Assembly (NCBI GenBank): GCA_030745875.1
Contig: JASLNT010000107.1
Span: forward strand, 1 to 53,256
DNA from: Phycisphaerae bacterium
Lineage (GTDB): Bacteria > Planctomycetota > Phycisphaerae > SM23-33
DNA length: 53,256 bases
Direction of reading: 5' to 3'
The position numbers were made by a program, and so were the translations under genes. Each line of letters opens with the position of its first letter. The first letter of the stretch is position 1. Of this stretch, positions 8,566 to 17,590 are shown one piece after another. Under the pieces are notes generated by a model. It worked only from the letters and a program-made list of their open reading frames with translations. It was not told the DNA's origin and ran no database searches.

Positions 8566-8584
8566 CGCGGAGCCCTCCGCGTTT
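8566..8584 (+). terminator. Rho-independent terminator of the sugar-oxidation operon
   Basis: Stem CGCGGA (8566-8571) and TCCGCG (8576-8581) around loop GCCC, then TTT. It lies 20 nt after the last stop of the operon and before the HZS-alpha-like gene. The T-tract is short, so termination may be partial. Confidence 0.6.
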
Positions 8585-8621
8585 GGGGAAGTTGGCGATA
8601 CCTCGTAGTAAATGGAGATCC

Positions 8622-11567
8622 ATGGTGATTAGTAAACTCAACATTGTAGTAGTATTGTCGATAGCGTTGGTCGTGATCTGCAACCCGCCTGCAGGCGTTG
8701 CGGCTCCGAAGAAAGCCCCCGCCCCCGGCAGCCAGATTGACCGGATCGTTAACGACTGGATGCTTCAGGACCACGGAAAGGACGTAAAGAAGTGCTTCAC
8801 CGCCGCGTCCGGATGCGATATTGAAGCCAAAATGGTCGAAAAAGTCCTGTCTGAAGCCCCCAACGCCAAACTGACCGGTGAGATGAACTCCCTGGTCAAG
8901 AGCAAGACCCCGGGCAAAGATCCTCGCTGGAAGAAGCTGTACATAAGCGCATGCGCCGCTCGCCGCGCCGCACGTCTCAAGAGCCTCAATGCGACGACCA
9001 GGCGGATTGTCTTCACCAAACACTACAACATGGGCGCTTCGCACTACGCATACACCGAAGGGCTGTCTGACGCTCAGGCCGAACGCCACTTCATCCCGGG
9101 AACGGCGCTGTGCGTTCTGGAAATAGACGGAACGCAGACAAAGGTCACCACGCTGATCGACGACTCCAACGGCGTGATCCGCGATCCGGATGTTTCGTAC
9201 GATGGAAAGCGAATACTGTTTTCCTGGAAGAAGTCCGACCGTAAGGACGACTACCATCTGTACGAGATGGACGTGGCGACCAAGAAGATTCGCCAGCTTA
9301 CTTCCGGGCTCGGGCACGCTGACTACGAAGGCGTGTATTTGCCCAACGGGAACATTCTGTTTAACTCCACGCGCTGCGTGCAGACCGTTGACTGCTGGTG
9401 GACGGAAGTGTCGAATTTCTATATTGTCGACAAGGACGGCAAGCTCATGCGGCGTGTCGGATTCGACCAGGTTCACACGAACTATCCGCAGGTGTTGGCT
9501 GATGGCCGCGTGATCTACACGCGATGGGATTACAACGACCGCGGGCAGCTTTATCCCCAACCGCTCTACCAAATGAATATCGACGGTACGGCGCAGACCG
9601 AATACTACGGAAACAACTCGTGGTTCCCGACAACAATTGGTCACGCGCGCGGTATTCCCGGTTCGGACAAGATTCTCGCCATCGCCACCGGTCACCACAG
9701 TATCCAGACCGGCGCGTTGATCCTGATCGATGTGAAGCAGGGGCGCCAGGAGACCCAGGGCGTTACGCTGGTGGCCCCGCTGGTTGCCGACAAGAAAGAC
9801 CGCCGCTACCGGCGCGTAGACGGGTACACGGGCTTCAACGGACATTTCCAGTATCCCTACCCCATTAGCGAGACTGAATACGTATCGGCCTACAGCGCCC
9901 ACCAGACCCGGCGCCGTTCGAAGGACGGATACGGGATTTACTACGTGCGCCAGGATGCCGCTCGCGAACTGCTGGTTGACGATCCGAAGATATCCTGCAA
10001 CCAACCGGTGTTTCTTATGGCCCGCAAAAGACCGCCCGTGCGTCCAAGCGTTGTCGATTACAAGAAAAAGACGGGCACGTATTACGTGCAGGATGTTTAT
10101 TTCGGACCGGGTCTGAAGGGTATTGAGCGAGGCGTGGTTAAGAAGCTGCGCGTCGTATCGATCGGCTTCCGCGCCGCCGGCGTGCACAGCAACGGCAACG
10201 GCGGGCCGGGCGGCGGGGCGTTGGTCAGCACTCCGATTGCGATTCGCAACGGAACGTGGGACACCAAGACGGTTATCGGCGAGGCGAAGGTCCACACTGA
10301 CGGTTCGGCGTTCTTCGAAGCCCCGGCCAGAACGCCCTTGTATTTCCAGCTCATAGACGGCGACGGATACGTCGTGCAGTCGATGAGAAGCTGGTCGACG
10401 CTAATGCCCGGTGAGAACTTCGCCTGCATCGGATGCCACGAAGACAAGAACGCGACCTCGCCTCCGACCAAAACCACGCTGGCGATGAAGGCCGGGCCCA
10501 AACCGCTGAAAGAGTTCTACGGAAAACCCGTCGGCTTCAGTTACCCCAAGATGATCCAGCCGATTCTTGACAAGCACTGCATCAAGTGCCATATGGACCG
10601 CTCCAAGTCGCCTAAAACAAAGTCTCGGGGCCGCGGACCGGTTTCGAAGCTGAACCTCGCCAAAGCCAAACCGCTCCTGCCCAAGTGCAGTAAGTGGCGA
10701 TACACCACAACCAAGCCAAAAAGCGACTGGATGAAACCCGGTTTCGACGACGGGAAATGGAAACTCGCCGCCGCCGGTTTCGGAACATCGAATACTCCGG
10801 GCGGAAAGAAGAACAGCAACTGGAACACCCCGACTATCTGGATGCGAACGAATGCCGAACTGGCCGGACGCGCGAAAGATAGCTTCAGGTTTGTTGTCTG
10901 TCACGATGAGGACGTCGAGATATACGTCAATGGTGTTCTTGCCGCATCAGCCGGCGGATATGTCACCGACTATGTTGCGCTTAAACTGAGCGATAAGGGT
11001 CTGGCGGCGCTGAAGGCGGGCAAGAACAGCATAGCAGTGCGATGCCGCCAGACTTCCGGCGGACAGTATATCGACGTGGCGTTGTACGACACCAAGCCCG
11101 GAGCCGCCGCGGCGCCGCCTAAGGTTATCGTCGCCAAGCCCGCCAAGGGCGATCCTGAGATCAAGAAGGCATTCAGCCTTCTCGGCGAGACCCACAGCAG
11201 CAGCGGCGGGCGAAAGTGGAGCGATTCGTACATCTACTTCACCCAGAACGGGCGGCCTAATGAGATGGTTAAGTGGATGAACGTTCAATCAATCCCGCCG
11301 ATGTTACCGCCTTACTTCGCCGGATCGAAGCACAGCAAGCTGATGACCATACTCAAGAAAGGGCATGGTAAGACGAAGCTTTCGACAGAAGAACTCGAAA
11401 AGATCGCTTGCTGGATCGACCTGCTGGTCCCGTATTGCGGAGACTACATGGAAGCCAACTCCTGGGATGCAAAGGGCATCGCCAAGTACAAGCACTTCCA
11501 GAAGAAGCGCGACGATATGGCGGCGATCGAGTTGCAGAACGTCAAGATCCTCGCCGACAGGAAGTAA
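8622..11567 (+). CDS. Secreted di-haem c-type cytochrome with HZS-alpha-like propeller and inserted jelly-roll domain
   Basis: Exported protein of 981 aa. The signal peptide spans about residues 1-25 (hydrophobic stretch ending PAGVAA). Residues about 110-480 form a TolB/WD-like propeller with repeats such as GKRILFSWKKS. A hydrazine-synthase-alpha middle-domain-like part follows, then haem c sites at Cys602-His606 (CIGCH) and Cys653-His657 (CIKCH). Between about 690 and 825 lies an extra beta-rich module (KWRYTTTKPKSDW... DEDVEIYVNGVLAAS) resembling the galactose-binding jelly roll found in glycoside hydrolases; the conserved C-terminal part then resumes. True anammox HzsA needs HzsB and HzsC, which are absent, so hydrazine synthesis is not implied. 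A periplasmic redox or polysaccharide-linked role is possible. The ATG at 8622 is chosen because the signal peptide starts there. Confidence 0.85.
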   Translation: MVISKLNIVVVLSIALVVICNPPAGVAAPKKAPAPGSQIDRIVNDWMLQDHGKDVKKCFTAASGCDIEAKMVEKVLSEAPNAKLTGEMNSLVKSKTPGKDPRWKKLYISACAARRAARLKSLNATTRRIVFTKHYNMGASHYAYTEGLSDAQAERHFIPGTALCVLEIDGTQTKVTTLIDDSNGVIRDPDVSYDGKRILFSWKKSDRKDDYHLYEMDVATKKIRQLTSGLGHADYEGVYLPNGNILFNSTRCVQTVDCWWTEVSNFYIVDKDGKLMRRVGFDQVHTNYPQVLADGRVIYTRWDYNDRGQLYPQPLYQMNIDGTAQTEYYGNNSWFPTTIGHARGIPGSDKILAIATGHHSIQTGALILIDVKQGRQETQGVTLVAPLVADKKDRRYRRVDGYTGFNGHFQYPYPISETEYVSAYSAHQTRRRSKDGYGIYYVRQDAARELLVDDPKISCNQPVFLMARKRPPVRPSVVDYKKKTGTYYVQDVYFGPGLKGIERGVVKKLRVVSIGFRAAGVHSNGNGGPGGGALVSTPIAIRNGTWDTKTVIGEAKVHTDGSAFFEAPARTPLYFQLIDGDGYVVQSMRSWSTLMPGENFACIGCHEDKNATSPPTKTTLAMKAGPKPLKEFYGKPVGFSYPKMIQPILDKHCIKCHMDRSKSPKTKSRGRGPVSKLNLAKAKPLLPKCSKWRYTTTKPKSDWMKPGFDDGKWKLAAAGFGTSNTPGGKKNSNWNTPTIWMRTNAELAGRAKDSFRFVVCHDEDVEIYVNGVLAASAGGYVTDYVALKLSDKGLAALKAGKNSIAVRCRQTSGGQYIDVALYDTKPGAAAAPPKVIVAKPAKGDPEIKKAFSLLGETHSSSGGRKWSDSYIYFTQNGRPNEMVKWMNVQSIPPMLPPYFAGSKHSKLMTILKKGHGKTKLSTEELEKIACWIDLLVPYCGDYMEANSWDAKGIAKYKHFQKKRDDMAAIELQNVKILADRK

Positions 11568-11606
11568 AACCGATCGTCATCGGGGCCGCCTTTCCCAACG
11601 CAAACG

Positions 11607-11640
11607 ACAGCCCGTAGATAGCTATCTGCGGGCTGTTTCT
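11607..11640. terminator. Hairpin terminator between convergent HZS-alpha-like and symporter genes
   Basis: Fourteen-base-pair near-perfect stem ACAGCCCGTAGATA (11607-11620) and TATCTGCGGGCTGT (11623-11636) with a two-base spacer and one G-U pair, followed on the + strand by TTCT. It lies between the + strand stop at 11567 and the - strand stop at 11650. It mainly serves the + strand gene; the T-tract on the other strand is poor. Confidence 0.75.
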
Positions 11641-11649
11641 GTGTGCGAA

Positions 11650-13179
11650 TCAATCCTGTTTGTCGAGTGTGTGAATCGTGAGTCCCGACAGATTGCGGAG
11701 TCTTGAAATCGGAAGGACGTTGACCAACAGGCTCGCCAGATAACCTGTCACCACGCATCCGCCAAGGCCGACTACCGGATAGAGCATACCGTGCAGTTCG
11801 GTGAATTCCCTGACTGCGAGTATGCCGGCGGCTCCGGCGGCTGCTCCGACGCATGCGCCTATTCCGTTTGCTCGACGGGTGAAAACGCCCAGCACGAACA
11901 TGCCCGCCAGCGGGCTGCCCATCCAGAAAAGAATGTACAGAAAAAGATCCCACGTCGATTTGAATTCGTCTGCGTACGACGCCATGATCAACGCTGCAAC
12001 CGTTCCGATAAGCCCGGTCAATCCCGTGATCCATCGAGCCAGTCTCAGGCAGCTTTGCTCGCTTGCCTGCGGGCGGAAACGACGATAACCATCGGTCGTA
12101 ACGACCGCCGACACCGAGTTCATGCTCGAATCAACGCTGGACATCGCTGCTGCGAACAGGCCCGCGATTGCTAAACCCGCGACGCCTGCGGGCATTTGCT
12201 GGACCATGAACAATGGAAGAATCTGGTCGTCGCGGAGTCCTCCGGGGATCAGTTCGGGACGAGCCTGGTAGAACGCCCAGAGCGCTGTTCCCAGCGAGAA
12301 GAACAGCAGCGAAACGGGAATAACGCTTAGTCCGCCCACCCATGCGGCCCGTCGGGCGGACTTGAGATCCGGTACGGTCAGATATCGCTGAATCACGCCC
12401 TGATCGGCGGTGTTGGGCATGAAGTCGCCGAAGAATCGACCGACTATGAACAACCACAGCGCTCCGGTTTTGGGATCCCAGGTGAAGTTGGCGGCTTTGA
12501 ATTTTCCAGCCGCCCGACCTTTCTCGATCACTGCAACAAGACCGCCGTCAACTTCGCCGGCGATAATCCCCAGGCATACTATCGCTGCTCCCATCAGAAC
12601 AACCACTTGAAGCACGTCGGTCCAGATCACAGCCTCCACGCCGCCCAGGACCGTGTAAACCGTGCATAGCAGGCCCATCGCCAATATGCACGCATAGATA
12701 TCAAGCCCGGCGACGGTGTGCATCGCCAATGCAGGCAGGTAAAGGATCACCGCCATACGAAGAAACTGGAAGCATATGTACAACAGTCCGCCGACCAACC
12801 GGGCTACGAGGTTGAAACGTTTTTCCAGGTATTCGTACGCCGTCGTGACGTTAAGGCGCCGGTAGAACGGCAGGTAGAACAATATCACTATCGGGACGAT
12901 CAGGATCGGTACGAGATTGCCCGTAAAGTGGATCCAGTTGCCCGCGTACGCCTTGGCGGGGAAGCCCATGAACGTGATCGCAGACAACCCCGTGCCGACG
13001 ATGCTGAGGCCCGCGGCCCACCAGGGTATGCGCCGCCCAGCGAGGAAGAAGTCGTTGGTGCTCTTCTCGCGTCTGGAAAAGTAAACGCCCATCAGCAGTA
13101 TCGCAAGCAGGTATCCGCCCAATACCGCCCAGTTCAAAACGCCGAAATCGCCGACAACGGCCGCCAGGGTCGGAGTCAT
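11650..13179 (-). CDS. Sodium:solute symporter (SSS family)
   Basis: Inner-membrane Na+-coupled transporter of 509 aa with about 13 hydrophobic segments, the standard SSS/SGLT layout. It has FFLAGRRIPWWAAGLS in the first helices and GLSAITFMGFPAKAY and MSSVDSSMNS in the regions that form the sodium site. The substrate is not predictable; SSS proteins carry sugars, sialic acid, amino acids or vitamins. Its ATG overlaps the TGA of the cobalamin adenosyltransferase gene in TGATG, so the two are translationally coupled. That tempts one to a corrinoid-related substrate, but SSS proteins are not known B12 carriers. Confidence 0.88.
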   Translation of the reverse strand: MTPTLAAVVGDFGVLNWAVLGGYLLAILLMGVYFSRREKSTNDFFLAGRRIPWWAAGLSIVGTGLSAITFMGFPAKAYAGNWIHFTGNLVPILIVPIVILFYLPFYRRLNVTTAYEYLEKRFNLVARLVGGLLYICFQFLRMAVILYLPALAMHTVAGLDIYACILAMGLLCTVYTVLGGVEAVIWTDVLQVVVLMGAAIVCLGIIAGEVDGGLVAVIEKGRAAGKFKAANFTWDPKTGALWLFIVGRFFGDFMPNTADQGVIQRYLTVPDLKSARRAAWVGGLSVIPVSLLFFSLGTALWAFYQARPELIPGGLRDDQILPLFMVQQMPAGVAGLAIAGLFAAAMSSVDSSMNSVSAVVTTDGYRRFRPQASEQSCLRLARWITGLTGLIGTVAALIMASYADEFKSTWDLFLYILFWMGSPLAGMFVLGVFTRRANGIGACVGAAAGAAGILAVREFTELHGMLYPVVGLGGCVVTGYLASLLVNVLPISRLRNLSGLTIHTLDKQD

Positions 13180-13706
13180 CAGATTTCCACCCCCTTTTGG
13201 GCGGGGACACCGGCTTCGTAGGCGTGTTTAATGTGTTGGAGATCGGTTACGGTGTCGGCTGCTTCGATCATTGCGGGCGTAGCGCCGCGTCCGGTCAGGA
13301 CAAGGCATTGATCGGGCCGGATGATATCCAGCAGGTCCAGGACGTCGGCTTCTTCAATCAGTCCGCAGGATACGGCTCCGCATATCTCGTCGAGCACGAT
13401 TGTGGAGTACTCGCCTGACTCAACTGCATTGCGAGCTTTTCTCAACGCCGCCTCCGCCGCGTGATGATGCGCCGAATACTGCGGATTGTCCGGTTTGGGA
13501 ACAAAGCCCAGGCCCTCCTGGATGATGTCCACTTCGGGTATTTTCGCCAGGGCGGCTATCTCGCCGGTCGACGTGTCGTGTTTTATGAATTGCAGGAACA
13601 TCACCCGCATCCCATGCCCGGCTGCTCGAAGCGACATACCCAACGCCGCACACGTCTTACCTTTACCGTCACCCGTCAACAGCACAATGCGTCCTTGCCG
13701 GCCCAT
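13179..13706 (-). CDS. cobO: Cob(I)yrinic acid a,c-diamide adenosyltransferase
   Basis: Cytoplasmic corrinoid adenosyltransferase of the CobO/BtuR type, 175 aa, which attaches the adenosyl group of ATP to cob(I)alamin or cobinamide. The P-loop is LLTGDGKGKTCAALG at the N-terminus. Other family segments are VMFLQFIKH, the TIVLDEICGA Walker-B-like strand, and LVLTGRGATPAMIEAAD. The ATG at 13706 follows GGAG with eight-base spacing; the in-frame GTG one codon earlier is less likely. No cobalamin riboswitch was recognised upstream and no other B12 genes are in the window, so it most likely serves salvage. Confidence 0.92.
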   Translation of the reverse strand: MGRQGRIVLLTGDGKGKTCAALGMSLRAAGHGMRVMFLQFIKHDTSTGEIAALAKIPEVDIIQEGLGFVPKPDNPQYSAHHHAAEAALRKARNAVESGEYSTIVLDEICGAVSCGLIEEADVLDLLDIIRPDQCLVLTGRGATPAMIEAADTVTDLQHIKHAYEAGVPAQKGVEI

Positions 13707-13757
13707 CACACGATCTCCATAAATACGTAATTCAAACTCCCGTGGGGCGTCTCGGGA

Positions 13758-15404
13758 TTACTTCTTTTTCCGACTTCTGACCTGTTCCTTGATCCTCTGG
13801 ATGTGTCCGCGGCCGAGGGCTTTGACCTCGCATCCAAGCTCGAAGTACCGCGAAATCCTCTCGTCGTCGAGTATGCCGAAGCAGTCTATCACCGCCAACG
13901 GTCCGCCGGCCCACTTCACGACGTCGGCGGGGTCGAGCCCCAGGTACGGTGCGTGTGGAACAGCCAGAACCACCGCTTCGGCGCCTTTGAGCACATCGGG
14001 CAGGTCCTTGGTCACTCGCACATCGACAAGTCCGTCCTGGTTGCGGAAGAACCTCGACCAGGAGTGGCCCGGGGCGGGGTATACGTCCTGTTGCTCGAGT
14101 TCATACCAGTGGTCCACGTACGGGTCGTGCACGCGGATTTCGGCGCCCATTTCGGTCAGCTTGCGGACAACCAGTTCTGAACCGCTGTATCGAGTATCGC
14201 CTACGTCCTGTCGGTAGCTGGCTCCGCAGATGACGATATCGGCTCCGGCGATGTATCGTCCCATGTTTCGCAGCGCGTCGCGGGCGAGTTCCGCCACGTG
14301 TAGTCCGCGCGTGTCGTTTACGTCGATGGCGGTGGGGGTGATCTTAAAGACGCTGTCCCCGTCTTCGAAGCCCAGGATATGCCGGTAGGCCCAGTATCCC
14401 AACCCTCCGTCCTTGGGAAGGCAGTATCCGCCGATGCCCGGCCCGGGGAATATTATATTGCTGTGGGTCGGGCGCATTCCGATGGCCTTGATCACCTTGA
14501 TAAGGTCCACACCGTTGCGTTCTGCGAACAGGGACCATTCATTGAGGAATGCAAGCGTCGTCGCACGGTAGGAGTTTTCAATAATCTTGGTGGTTTCGGA
14601 TTCTATCGGGCGATCCATAACTGTCAGCGGGAAGTCTTTGGTGTTCAGCACTTCCTTGAGGAATTTCACCACGCGTTTGCGTGCGGTGGCGTTGCATCCG
14701 CTGCATACCCGCCAGAAGTCGCGTATGGACGAGACGTACTCCTTACCGGGCATGACGCGTTCGAAGGAATGGCTCAGCAGGGGGGTGGCTTTGATACCGC
14801 GATTAGCGAAGGCTTTCTTCATAATCGGCCAGGCCACAAACTCCGTTGTGCCCGGCGCCACGGTGGTCTCAATCAGAGTCAGGCACTTGGGTCCGACTTT
14901 TTCACCGATGGTGCGCATCGTGGCTTCCAGGGCGGTCATTTCGGCTTCGCCTGTTTTCATTTGGCCCAGGTCGTGTTTTGTGTAGTCGCACTGAACGTCC
15001 ACAACAACAACGTCGGCGAGTTTCAGGCAGTCGCTGTTGAAAGTGGCTGTCAGGGTCTTCTTGTCCTTTACGCATCGGGCGATCATCGGATCGACTTCGG
15101 GGTCTTCGGCTTTTACGGGCGATTCGCCTCGATTCAGCAGAGGTATCTTCCAGTAACTTCTGGTTGACGGTCTTTGGCATCCGATGACGAATTTCTTCGA
15201 CTCGCCTTTCTTGTTGGTGGTGTCGGCGACGATCGCAGCCATCACCGCCCCGACGAATCCGACTCCCATTACGACAACGATTTCCTTGCCTTCCTTGCGG
15301 GCCTTGTTGACGAGTCTCTTGATGCGCTTGAGCTCCCGGGTGTGTTCGTCTTTGGACGGGATCGCGAATTTCTCGCCGCTTGGGCTCACTGAGTACTTTG
15401 TCAT
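13758..15404 (-). CDS. UDP-glucose/GDP-mannose dehydrogenase-family protein
   Basis: NAD-dependent nucleotide-sugar dehydrogenase of 548 aa, longer than the usual 420-450 because of an extended N-terminus and internal insertions. The order is a lysine-rich leader, Rossmann motif VVMGVGFVGAVMA near residue 45, SLIETTVAPGTTE-type strand, the central domain with IENSYRATTLAFLNE, and the catalytic Cys in GPGIGGYCLPKDGG. The C-terminal UDP-binding domain ends in a basic tail. It should oxidise a UDP-hexose or UDP-N-acetylhexosamine to the uronate for surface polysaccharide. AAGGAAAGG lies just upstream of the ATG at 15404, which settles the start over an upstream in-frame alternative. Which sugar it uses is unknown. 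Confidence 0.85.
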   Translation of the reverse strand: MTKYSVSPSGEKFAIPSKDEHTRELKRIKRLVNKARKEGKEIVVVMGVGFVGAVMAAIVADTTNKKGESKKFVIGCQRPSTRSYWKIPLLNRGESPVKAEDPEVDPMIARCVKDKKTLTATFNSDCLKLADVVVVDVQCDYTKHDLGQMKTGEAEMTALEATMRTIGEKVGPKCLTLIETTVAPGTTEFVAWPIMKKAFANRGIKATPLLSHSFERVMPGKEYVSSIRDFWRVCSGCNATARKRVVKFLKEVLNTKDFPLTVMDRPIESETTKIIENSYRATTLAFLNEWSLFAERNGVDLIKVIKAIGMRPTHSNIIFPGPGIGGYCLPKDGGLGYWAYRHILGFEDGDSVFKITPTAIDVNDTRGLHVAELARDALRNMGRYIAGADIVICGASYRQDVGDTRYSGSELVVRKLTEMGAEIRVHDPYVDHWYELEQQDVYPAPGHSWSRFFRNQDGLVDVRVTKDLPDVLKGAEAVVLAVPHAPYLGLDPADVVKWAGGPLAVIDCFGILDDERISRYFELGCEVKALGRGHIQRIKEQVRSRKKK

Positions 15405-15564
15405 TTGCCTTTCCTTTCCCGATACGCACATTACTTGAGGTAGATTCGTCGGTCCTGCATGACGGAGGCCTGTGACCTGCCGGCTAGAGATTATCCGACC
15501 CCCCGGTGATATGCAATTGTCATCAAGACATTTGCGAGGCGGCGGTTTGTGCTGGGCGATTGGC

Positions 15565-17577
15565 CTAGGGCTGTTGCTGGGGTTGGACGGCCCGCCGCTG
15601 GCGGATTGATTCGAGGGCTCTTGGTTCGGGGAAGAGCGTGTCGAAATCGAGCTTCTCGATCTTGCATTTGTGCTGCAGATAACGGTGGATTCGATCGTAG
15701 ACGTAGGCGACCATCTCAGGCCAGCGATGCTCCATGGCCTTGTACATGACCGACCTCTGCGCCAGAGAAAGATCGAAGTCCAGCAGTTTCGGATGCATCA
15801 GCAGGTCTTCGAAGACAGCAGCCGCCATTTCCTCCAACTTTGGGAGGCGCAATCGTTTGCTTTTCATGGCGAAGCTCTTGTGATATTCGGTATGCAGACG
15901 CTTGGCGTAGCTGATGTGCCCGTCAGATGCGGTGTCGTCGCCTCTGGCGACCCAGACCATAGCTGTTTGCAGAGCGGCCGTGAGCTGGGCGAGCGCTACT
16001 CTTGGTATGAGATTCTCCTGGGCGGTAAGGCTGGCGATTACGAAGGCGTCGACATTATCGGAGCCCCATATTCTGTCGTCGGTCTTCTTGTAGTGCTTGC
16101 GGACCCAGTCGAAGTACTTCTTCGCCTCGGGGCGGCGCCCCCTGACATACAGAGCTGATACTGCGTTGCCCAGAAAGTTCACGTGCCCGGCGTCGAGCGG
16201 GTTCTTTTCGAACGCTTCCTTTCTGATCCTGGCGTGCTCGGTTCCCAGTCGCGTGTATTCCAGGTGTGTCGATTCTATGAACCGCCAGTCGGATCGAAAG
16301 TGGACATTTGGGATGAGTTCTTCAGATTGCAGGTTTTCCGGTGCGGCTCGGTAGATTAGTTTTCCCTGCCAAGCCAGCTTCTTCAGGCATGTCAGCAGCG
16401 TTCGATCCGTATTGAGCCAGTCGATGTGTTTCCTGGATACGTCTTTGCAGTGTTCCACTCCATACGCCGACCAGTAGAGTCCGTGGCTCCATGCCAGGCG
16501 CCAATCGATCGGTCCGAATTTACGCATCAGTTTGTACATATATTCCGGATCCATCTTGTGAACGTTCCAGAGTATCTGTGCCCGCACAAACGCCAGCGCC
16601 TGGTCCATTGCTTCGCTGTGATCGGGGTTGTTTATCACCTTGGCCCATTCTGCCCGGCGGTCGAGTTCCGCCAATTGTGCGGCTTTTTCGGCGGGGTCTT
16701 TGATTGCCTCGACGGCCCGGCGCAGGCGATGATCGCGGTAATCCACCGATTCGCTCCGAGTCAGGTTCACTGTATCGCTTCGCGTGCAGAAGTTGTAAGC
16801 TTTCAGAAGGGACGCATCCAGCTTCAGGCCTACTTTGGACAGGTCGTCCGCCAAGGCTGCTATCTTTGGGTTATTACGCAGAAACTTCCGTCTTTCATTA
16901 TTCTGGATCGGTGTTGCAGAGTCTCTGGTGTCGTAGGCGTCCCTGTTTATCGGGGCGTCTGCGATTGTTTTGAAAGCGGCGAGTATTCCTTCGGTCTTCT
17001 CGGGCGGAGGGGCTCCCAGCAGATGTTGCATATCCTGGGCCCACTTGGCTTTGTAGTACTGGTGCATATCGTCGGTGTTGTCGCCCATCTTGGAGATGAA
17101 CGTCCAACTCAGCTGTTTGTAGAGGAGTAGCGCATTGGGGTTCATCGCAATGCCCCGATCGCGCAGCAAGTCGATTCCCCTTTTAACCCAATGCCAACGC
17201 TCCTGCGGCGTGTGTGCGGCTGCCGAGATATTCCACGCCAGCTGCCACGACTGGAACTGCCATACCCCCGGAAATTGCGGTTGTAGCGTACAGATCAGTT
17301 CGGCCAGCTGCATCGCGTCGAAATGTCGCCCCTCGCGATGGAGACTTTGCGATCGCATCCATAAGTAGTTGATCATAAGCGATCGCAGCCCGCCCGGCGC
17401 CACTTTGAGCAACGCCAGTTCCGGGTGTTTGGCCAGGGACGCGTTGCCCGCCGGGATGAGTTCGTACTGTCGGCTGAGTCGGTCGATCGGTTTGTGGAGC
17501 AGCGAAGCCCCGCCGAACAGCACGGCGGCTATGATCAGCCACACAACCTGCAAAGTTTTAGGACGCAATTCAGCCAT
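15565..17577 (-). CDS. Membrane-anchored helical-repeat protein of unknown function in the SPFH-ABC operon
   Basis: Not assigned to a family. The 670-aa protein has an N-terminal membrane segment (about residues 10-27) followed by a long soluble, mostly helical region with many Trp, Tyr and Leu residues in short spaced helices. LAELICTLQPQFPGVWQFQSW and the following stretch look TPR-like. It contains no Cys-rich or catalytic signature. The N-terminal anchor suggests an extracytoplasmic scaffold. It is the last gene of the unit, starting 13 nt after the ABC permease stop, so it is probably translated from the same message and could be a partner of that exporter. Confidence 0.75.
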   Translation of the reverse strand: MAELRPKTLQVVWLIIAAVLFGGASLLHKPIDRLSRQYELIPAGNASLAKHPELALLKVAPGGLRSLMINYLWMRSQSLHREGRHFDAMQLAELICTLQPQFPGVWQFQSWQLAWNISAAAHTPQERWHWVKRGIDLLRDRGIAMNPNALLLYKQLSWTFISKMGDNTDDMHQYYKAKWAQDMQHLLGAPPPEKTEGILAAFKTIADAPINRDAYDTRDSATPIQNNERRKFLRNNPKIAALADDLSKVGLKLDASLLKAYNFCTRSDTVNLTRSESVDYRDHRLRRAVEAIKDPAEKAAQLAELDRRAEWAKVINNPDHSEAMDQALAFVRAQILWNVHKMDPEYMYKLMRKFGPIDWRLAWSHGLYWSAYGVEHCKDVSRKHIDWLNTDRTLLTCLKKLAWQGKLIYRAAPENLQSEELIPNVHFRSDWRFIESTHLEYTRLGTEHARIRKEAFEKNPLDAGHVNFLGNAVSALYVRGRRPEAKKYFDWVRKHYKKTDDRIWGSDNVDAFVIASLTAQENLIPRVALAQLTAALQTAMVWVARGDDTASDGHISYAKRLHTEYHKSFAMKSKRLRLPKLEEMAAAVFEDLLMHPKLLDFDLSLAQRSVMYKAMEHRWPEMVAYVYDRIHRYLQHKCKIEKLDFDTLFPEPRALESIRQRRAVQPQQQP

Positions 17578-17590
17578 ATCGTCTCAGACC

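Noticed and set aside
8478..10295. 605-codon open frame on the - strand across the HZS-alpha-like gene
   Set aside because: It is antisense to a gene with signal peptide and haem motifs; its translation is basic and low in recognisable domains. Long antisense frames are expected in GC-rich, codon-biased genes.
8622..11567. Anammox hydrazine synthase
   Set aside because: Only an alpha-like architecture is present; HzsB, HzsC and hydrazine dehydrogenase are absent, and such proteins are widespread in non-anammox planctomycetes.
13707..13757. Cobalamin riboswitch before cobO
   Set aside because: Only about 50 nt separate the genes and no B12-box-like sequence is seen.
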